Assembly (NCBI RefSeq): GCF_905147365.1
Contig: NC_056406.1
Coordinates: 5,902,501 to 5,966,500 of the forward strand
Reading direction: 5' to 3'
Length of the DNA stretch: 64,000 bases
Origin: Aricia agestis
Lineage: Eukaryota > Arthropoda > Insecta > Lepidoptera > Lycaenidae
Positions 57,130 to 64,000 of this stretch are shown here, in pieces (within the stretch, counting starts at the first letter, position 1; every line of letters begins with the position of its first letter). Below the pieces are notes generated by a model. That model was not told the origin of the DNA, made no database searches, and was given only the letters and a program-made list of their open reading frames with translations. The position numbers and the translations under genes were made by a program.

Positions 57130-57204
57130 CTGACCGAGGGTGGCGTAGGGTGACCAGCCGCGGGGGAGGAGATGGGGAGACTGTCCTGAAATGACCTCTA
57201 GGGT
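57130..57204 (-). CDS. Candidate isolated coding exon, 25 codons
   Basis: The acceptor TTTTTATATTTTAG|ACC and donor GGTCAG|GTGAGTCAC bracket 75 nt, phase 0 to 0. One frame reads SGQSPHLLPRGWSPYATLGQ; a second frame is also open, so the frame is uncertain. GC-rich against an AT-rich flank. I cannot name a homologue, and no second exon was found. Confidence 0.2.
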
Positions 57205-57599
57205 CTAAAATATAAAAACTAAGCATATTTGCGGTTTCTTGTTTGATCAAATTCAAGTACGATTTTAAGGATTCAATTAATCAGATTTTTACAAATTCAT
57301 CTTGGAAATGAAAGATGTTTTTGCCAAAATCGGTAAGACGTAATCGTATATTACTTTTTAAGGGGTGTCCGGGGAATTAACCACGTTTCGGTCAAATGTC
57401 CGGGATTTTGGCGTGCTTGACCGGCGACGGGAATTTAAGTGATGGCAGCCCTAGCTAGTGGCCACTAATCACAGCAATGATCAATTAATTTCTAACTATA
57501 CACACTTTATTCACTGCTAATTGTTGGTTCCGACTTTCAAAGTGTACATAGAAAGTGTCCTTCTTTGTGTCCACAGTTCGAATCAGTAAACATTGATAT

Positions 57600-57664
57600 G
57601 ACGTCAGAGGCCCTTGACGTAATATTATGACGTATTATTACGTCAAGGCCACTGACTCAAGACG
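57600..57664. repeat. Imperfect palindrome CCTTGACGTAAT / ATTACGTCAAGG
   Basis: Arms CCTTGACGTAAT and ATTACGTCAAGG with a 13-nt centre, extended outwards by GTCAGAGGC / GGCCACTGAC. Confidence 0.8.
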
Positions 57665-58728
57665 TCGCGCGTCATATTGTTTAGTTTATAGTCATTTTAC
57701 AAAATATAATCTCAATATGTTTTTCCCTATGTTTTCTTTCAACAAGAATGACAGTATTCGGAATTAACCCATCAATCCCCATAAGCTCACCGGTGAGCGA
57801 GACACAATAGAATAACAATAGATTTCCAAGAATCCACGATCGAAGGATTGAGTATAGTTATTATGCATATTTATTTGCCATCATAAAAATGTATAAGTAC
57901 TTAATTAATAATTATACATAATAATAATATATTGTATTTCTCACCTTCCTAAATTATTATTAAAGGTGCCAATTTTATCCTGAAGATCCGTGCCGCATGG
58001 TCGCTCAGGTACATTTAACTTGCATATCGATTCAGCGCTCTCCCTCGTAGGAAGGGGAGTTTGCTCTTTTTATGTGCAGCTAAAAAGCCGGATAAATGCG
58101 GTTCTCCCGAAATACGAATTCTGGACTACGAGGGAGCTGGAAAACACTCATTAGTTGTAATGAGTAGGTAAATAGTTAAAATTTTAGGGCTCCAAAGATT
58201 TATGAAGCTCTTGTCATTTACGTAGTGAGTAATGAGAAAAACCCACCATCTAGTACAACCATCTATAATATATGGTACAACTATATAGTAGGCACCTAAT
58301 AGCATAATAGATTGCTCTACATTTTCTTAATTCAAATAAATAAGACCTTTGTAACCGCTACTGAAATAACAAGCGGTATTTGATAACTTAATACAATTAA
58401 CCTAAATATACGATCTGCGTTCTCAGACGGAGCTGCTATGTGGACAATAGAATGACACACCGTGCTGTTGTGGTCGACCATTACCGACGGGCGACGACAC
58501 ATCGTGATCCAAAACAAGAAAAAATCTACAGCCAAACATAGAATCCTTTTTGGAAGGTTATCTCGAACGAATCATAATTCTAAAATTAAGGTAAGATAAG
58601 AAAAGAACAAGGAATTAACTGCATCTTAACAAAGTAAGAGTTAGCTAAAGAACCTTTAAGCTCATAATAATGCTAGGGATAAAAGAACAAAGAATAGATT
58701 TTCATGTTTGTTTAGTTTAATTGTCATT

Positions 58729-59012
58729 GTGCGCTTTTATATTTCTGGCGTCACGTCGTGGAAGTCGACTTCCACGATAAAACGTTGGGTACGTAAAATG
58801 CCCTTTTGATTTTACGCACCGAAGACGTTTTGTGCGGTTCAGAAGAGTGTAGACGTCGTGATGACCTCTAACGTGCACGTTAAAAAATTATCGTTGACGG
58901 TTTAAGGCGTGTTCATAATATTATATTTCCATACATTTTACTTCCCTAAGTTATCGTTTTACCGCGGACGTCCACGATATTACCGCCATGTCCTAAATTA
59001 TAAAAGCGCACA
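58729..59012. mobile_element. MITE with TIR TGTGCGCTTTTATA
   Basis: TGTGCGCTTTTATA and TATAAAAGCGCACA bracket 284 bp; interior TGGAAGTCGACTTCCA is itself palindromic. Confidence 0.78.
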
Positions 59013-59149
59013 TTTGCAATAGCTTTACAAATATATAAATATCTATTTAAAAAAATCTAAATGGAAATGAGATATTTCGTCACGGGGACCTTGCAACTTG
59101 CAAGACATCGACAAAGACGCCATCTACTAGATTTTAAAACTCTTGACTT

Positions 59150-59335
59150 TTATCTTATCTTATATCTTTAAACGAGCAATTCTTGTATATATATATTTGG
59201 AATCTCGGAATCCGCTCCAACGATTTTCATGAAATTTAGTATATAGGGGGTTTCGGGGGCGATAAATCGATCTATAGCTTGGAATAATTTTTAAAAAATA
59301 TAATTTTATTCTCAAAGCTCGGTCAAATAGCTAGT
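59150..59335 (-). repeat. Inverted copy of the GACCGAGCTTTGCTCGGT repeat
   Basis: Contains AAACGAGCAATTCTTGTATA, TCGGGGGCGATAAATCGATC and AAAGCTCGGTCAAATAGCTA, the complement of 42398-42595. Confidence 0.82.
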
Positions 59336-60366
59336 GTTAGTAATGAGAGAAATCTTAGCAGCCTAGGGACGGCAGCGTCCATAGAGGCCCTACAGATTTC
59401 GTACATAGGGCGGCGGAAATAAAGTGGCCTTACTCTCATAAAAAATATAAATTCGGCACTGAACCTTAATTAAACAGGCTTTGTCCTACGATAGAAACTA
59501 TTAATAGAACCATGAGTGTGGAAAACGCCGTAACAACAGACACATTTTGTGGTGAGTGGTGTTGTGTCGTGAAATCCTACCAGATAATAGAATTAGATAG
59601 TCCGAGATCCCACGCACGACGCACCGTTGCTATTGTACCGAATGTGTTATTAGAGGTAAGCTGTATCTCATAACAAGTTAATACTTACAAATATACAATA
59701 CTATGAACTGTATAGCAGAGACTTTAAAAATATTTGCAAAATTTGAGTATAATGAATATTAATGTATGTAACATGCAACTTCTTTGCGCCAAAACTCGTT
59801 TGTCGTGCAGAACCTTACTTTATTTTGGAGTAAAAAGTATCCTATGTCCTTTCCCGGGTATCTCCACACCAAACAGCAAAATTGGTTCAGCGGTTTGAGG
59901 CGTGAAGAGGTAACAGACAGTATGACAGGTATATTTAGTCATACAGAAATGATATAACATATTATCTATATATTAATACGTGAGAGAAAAACTTTGTAAC
60001 CATTTTTACGAAAAATAGGGAAACGTAGGTGCATGAAATTTCGCACAGTTATAGTTTATATAGTGAAGGAGTGCATCGAGCTAATATTATTTTAAAATTA
60101 TGCTTTTATCATATATATTTTTAACAAATAAAACGTTACACACACTATGACACAACTACTAGGAAAAATGACAGATTTTTGAGTGACAAGCCTATACATA
60201 CGAATTATACTCTTTTATTTATGGTTGAAGTCTGTTGACAACAAGTTGACAAATTGAAAATGGATTATTGTTTTTTTTTTATTTAATTTTAGATAAGTAC
60301 TGCTTAAACGGCCAGTCTGAGATCAGCTGAGTCCCAGAGACAAGAATTGAAAAAAACTATGACCAT

Positions 60367-60584
60367 AGAGTATACATTATAGCAAGCTATAGAGTGCTTC
60401 TAACAAGGTATGAACTGTATGCACGAGTGTGAACATATTTTCCTATAAGCGTCAAACGATGGCGCATGGAACATCACTAGACTTGCGTTATATGTTTGAC
60501 AAGTATCTATAAAACTTCTGCTTACGATCGGCACAACGGGGAACGAGCGATGCGCGCGCTCTATAGCTTGCTAATGTATACTCT
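60367..60584. mobile_element. MITE with TIR AGAGTATACATTATAGCAAG
   Basis: AGAGTATACATTATAGCAAG then CTATAGAG, mirrored by CTCTATAGCTTGCTAATGTA then TACTCT; 218 bp. Confidence 0.87.
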
Positions 60585-61027
60585 AAGACTATGACGAAGT
60601 CAATATTTTTTACAAAATATAGGTAGTAGTCCTAATGTCGTTGCAGGTAAGGTCGAATTTCGACCATTGGGCGATATCTAGTATTGGTAAAAATACTCAT
60701 GATATAATGCGCTTCGAGCATTCTTAATTTACTTTGATTAACTAGTAACTAGAAGAAAGTTGTTAATACTGAAGATAACAAATTATAATCATCTATTTAC
60801 AATAAAAACATGCAGCTTTAAGCTTAACAAAAAAAGAAATCAACAAAGATTAGTAAAAATCACAAAAAAACTATACAAAGAGGTAAAGTAGCCAGGTTTA
60901 ACGTACAGATAACACCGGACCCGCCGCATACTCAGCAGATGAATCTAACATCCGTGACATAGGCATAGAGGTATATAGACATGGCACAGTCAATATAACA
61001 TGAGAACAATATAACAGATACTTTTAA

Positions 61028-61562
61028 GGCTGTGTTCAAACCAAACTGCGGGGCTAAAATGGTCGCTTTGAAGAATCATGATATGAATCATAATATGATT
61101 CATTTTTCTAAAATCGCAAAATAAAACTCTGCTTGCAATTCATTTCTGTATTTTTGTACTTATTTGACATTTGTCAGTTTGACAGTTTTGACAATTCATT
61201 TGCTGAATTGATTGAGAGGAATTGCTAAATGTGACCGTTTTAGCCCCGCTGACTATAAGCCGCCGAATGTGAGCAGGCCAACTGTGAGCCCCAGTGTAAA
61301 CGTGAAAATAAACGGTATTTTTCGTTCACAGTATGCTGACTATACGCTACATAGCTGACGTAGCTACGTAGCCAATCAGCGTCCGCGAAGCGTAGTTACG
61401 TGCTAAATTAATCGGGCGCCGAATATCAGCGCCTACGCCTAGCGTAATAGCGTATTGTCGGTTAGGTGTGAACGAAAAAGTGAATATGTATGGATATACA
61501 ATAAACTGCGTAACGTTCGCTCACTTTCGGCGGCTGACAGTCAGTTTGGTTTGAGCACAGCC
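61028..61562. mobile_element. MITE with TIR GGCTGTGTTCAAACCAAACTG, hosting another MITE
   Basis: GGCTGTGTTCAAACCAAACT at the left and AGTTTGGTTTGAGCACAGCC at the right. A second element occupies 61049-61249. Confidence 0.85.
61049..61249. mobile_element. Nested MITE with TIR CGGGGCTAAAATGGTC
   Basis: CGGGGCTAAAATGGTCGC and GTGACCGTTTTAGCCCCG, with CTG on both flanks, a possible 3-bp duplication. Confidence 0.8.
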
Positions 61563-61761
61563 ATAAATGTCTCTCAGTGCGTATGTAAAGCATGTACAGT
61601 TGACGTCGGTTGTGGACAATCATAGACGGTTATGGTCCTCCAAACGTTGACAATCGCACGTTTTCTGACAATCGCACGTTTTCTGCCCTCAAACACAAGT
61701 TGCAAACATTAGTAACTACAGCATTAGACACAACAAACATAATAAGCTGACTCTTATTACC

Positions 61762-62030
61762 GCACTCACAGACGATTAAAACCTATTAATTACAAGTAAT
61801 CTGACAGATAATGTATGCAAGAGCAATTCTTCATTTAATTACAGTTAGGGCCTGCTTCACCACTTCCTGATAAGTGACGAATAGGCTATCCACAAATTAA
61901 CTTGACATATCAAGTATGGAGAATCTTTCAAAAAAGTTGTGAATAGCTTATTCGGCACTTTATCAGAAAGTGGTGAAACGAAGAAAGTGAGTGATTATAA
62001 TTTTATTTTTGTCTCTCAATGCGGCATCCA
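61762..62030. mobile_element. MITE, CCGCACTCAGAGAC family, with nested GCTTCACCACTTCC MITE
   Basis: Outer ends ACCGCACTCACAGACG and TGTCTCTCAATGCGGC. The inner element 61854-61979 has ends GCTTCACCACTTCCTGATAA and TTATCAGAAAGTGGTGAAAC. Confidence 0.78.
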
Positions 62031-62259
62031 AAATACGAACCATATATCGGCCATGTCTAAATCTTCCTCATGCTAGCGAGTGGCGCGTGCGCAGATTACG
62101 CACTGAGAGCCTGCGATAGTACTAAAACGTCCGCACCCGTAGATAACGAATTACGTAAATAGTGCCACGTAAACGAAACCTTCTCCTGAGTGCTTCTGTG
62201 TCATCCTCTGATGGAAGCTGGACATTCCAAAAGCAAAACTATTATACTAAGGCTTGATT

Positions 62260-62550
62260 ATAAAGTTAATATACCTAGCGGAATAGAGAAACGAAGGTCT
62301 GAGCAAGCGAGATGTCACTGTCAGTAACTCTGCGTGGTAAAAAAAGACGTGTGCGATACATGTCAGCAGAAGTCTTTTTTTGACGTCCAATCGGCACTTA
62401 TCGGCACGTTGACAATTAAATCTCATAGAAAGATGTTTGTGTAAGTATATACGTAAGTACACATATTTTACACACAGACGTAAATCAATTTCGGTTTCGT
62501 TTGACAGCTCGAGATTGTTGATTTACTCCGCTAGGTATATTAACTTCATG
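62260..62550. mobile_element. MITE, AGTTAATATACCTAGCGG family, 9-bp TSD GGCTTGATT
   Basis: TIRs AAAGTTAATATACCTAGCGG and CCGCTAGGTATATTAACTTC; flanks GGCTTGATT at 62251-62259 and 62551-62559. Second copy of the family at 16682-16950. Confidence 0.92.
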
Positions 62551-63269
62551 GGCTTGATTTATATGCGTCCGCGAGAACGAGCGGTTTGGCCGCTATACCC
62601 CGAGATGACAAGGAATTATTTTTACGATTTATTTAAATAGCGGCGCGGTAAACAGTAGTCTTAACATACCCTTTGCCCTTTCCGGGCCGGGGCCTTTTGT
62701 ATCCTTTAAGAATATCATTTTAAGATTAGTTCATATTTTAGAATATCATCAAAAGTCATTTACCACTAAAAATACACACAATTATTTTTTATTCCGTAAG
62801 CAGGAAGTACGATATACTATATTATAGACTATAGTGTTTTTATACTTTCTATTAATTCTAAATTGTACGAAATACTCCACAGATAATGACAATATAATTT
62901 ACAACGATTTAAACAGTCTAATATTGTCCTCAATAGGTCTAATATAAGAACAATGGGTCGGTACGTTGCTCCTGGCCTAAACCCGATGTAAAGTGCTGCA
63001 GTGACGCGAATCTGCATTACTCGATGTTCGTAGAACTGTTCGCTCAATACCGCACTTGGCCGGAATAATAATTATAGTCCAGGAGTCAGTGGCGAAAAAA
63101 AGCGACAATCTTTTGCTACATATTTTATTAAAATCTAACTACATATTATATTAAAAACTCTGTTGCGCCAAATTTCGTTTATCTGGTACGAACCGTACAT
63201 TTTCGGGATAAAAAGACATATCCTATACAGACAGACTTTCGCATTTATAATATTATTAATATGGATGCA

Positions 63270-64000
63270 GTATTATTGCACTATATTATATAAGTTGTAG
63301 GCAGTTACTTGCCGTCAATTCCTAGTTATCTAAAACACTATCAAGCTTCAAAAGCTTTTGTAATTTACTACATACATCTTTTTTCCTTTATTTTTACGAA
63401 TTGGGACCACGCACGTAATTTTGTAATATAGGTCAATAAATGTCATAATTGCTCCCTCCCCATAAACCTCCCACTAAGTCAATTTGGATACCAGTAAAGT
63501 AATAGTTTTTTACGGTTAGATAGCATTCAGTTCTAATAGAAAATTTACATAATATTTTATTTATCCGAAAACAATCAGTTAGCTCCTAGACTACACAGAG
63601 GTTGAAAACAAAGATGATAGCCGTATTAGCGGTCTATTCTTCTGTTATCGTCTCATCACGCATAATTAACTGCTAAATAAAGCTGCTCAAATAGCACACC
63701 GCTATTTAATATGTTATAACTAGTCAAAATGTGGCGCCGCGTTACTTCCCCATTATAGGGGATAAGTGTGGCCACGTAATCAGTTAGTCACATTAGATCT
63801 GCTTTAGATATTATTTCTTTGTGTTGTGTATGTAATGCGCAAAAATTGGACTGGAACTTCCAAGAAAATAATGTAATTTTAAGTTTGCTTAAGACAAATC
63901 CATAATAAATTTATAAATTCGAAAGTGCGTTTGTTACTTGTTTGTCTGTCTGTTAGCTCCTCATGTCTAAATCGGTTAATCGGTTGCAAAAAGGTGTGGA
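63270..64000. other. No gene; window ends inside a repeat
   Basis: AT-rich sequence; from about 63905 a GCGTTTGTTACTTGTTTGTC repeat of the 28389 family begins and is cut by the window edge. Confidence 0.45.

Noticed and set aside
1..64000. CRISPR arrays, operons, prophage or LTR retrotransposon structures
   Set aside because: No regularly spaced identical repeats with unique spacers, no clustered prokaryote-like genes, and no long terminal direct repeats with gag-pol frames were seen.

Overview
The window looks like a transposon-rich piece of a lepidopteran (moth or butterfly) nuclear genome. The reasons are GT-AG introns, an AT-rich background, and several repeat types that I recognise as typical of Lepidoptera: MITEs starting GGGTTGCACC, a SINE with a CAAACGAGCAAACGGGTCACC tail, repeats starting GGCCAAGTGCGAGT, and CR1/Jockey-group LINEs. 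The species cannot be fixed from the sequence. No bacterial, viral or CRISPR features were seen.

Only one host protein gene can be built with confidence. It lies at 238-4798 on the minus strand and has seven exons whose splice phases all agree. It encodes a diverged N-terminal PWWP domain, a PHD finger and a second PWWP domain, in the order of the NSD/Mes-4 histone H3K36 methyltransferases. The reading frame ends at 238 without a SET domain, so either the gene continues past the window or this is a short form. A complete U2 snRNA gene (1351-1537, minus) sits in one of its introns on the same strand.

From about 5 kb to the right end I found no second host gene that I would defend, only candidate exons and promoters. 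This part may be intergenic DNA or a very large intron. It holds: a decayed Harbinger-superfamily (ISL2EU-like) element with a DDE transposase relic facing a SWIM zinc-finger relic (10.3-11.1 kb); three non-LTR reverse transcriptase relics (9.4, 11.3-12.0 and 24.3-26.6 kb), the last with a broken catalytic motif; LINE 3' ends and SINEs that share a tail; a tRNA-derived SINE in two copies; and many MITEs and foldbacks, several with readable target-site duplications and up to three levels of nesting.

Other points worth attention are a 558-bp tandem duplication around a SINE (39.4-40.7 kb), a 1.1-kb inverted structure (48-49 kb), near-perfect hairpins at 13.9, 52.0 and 54.0 kb, and clusters of nuclear-receptor half-sites and octamers at 43.2-44.5 and 52.3-53.1 kb that may be regulatory.
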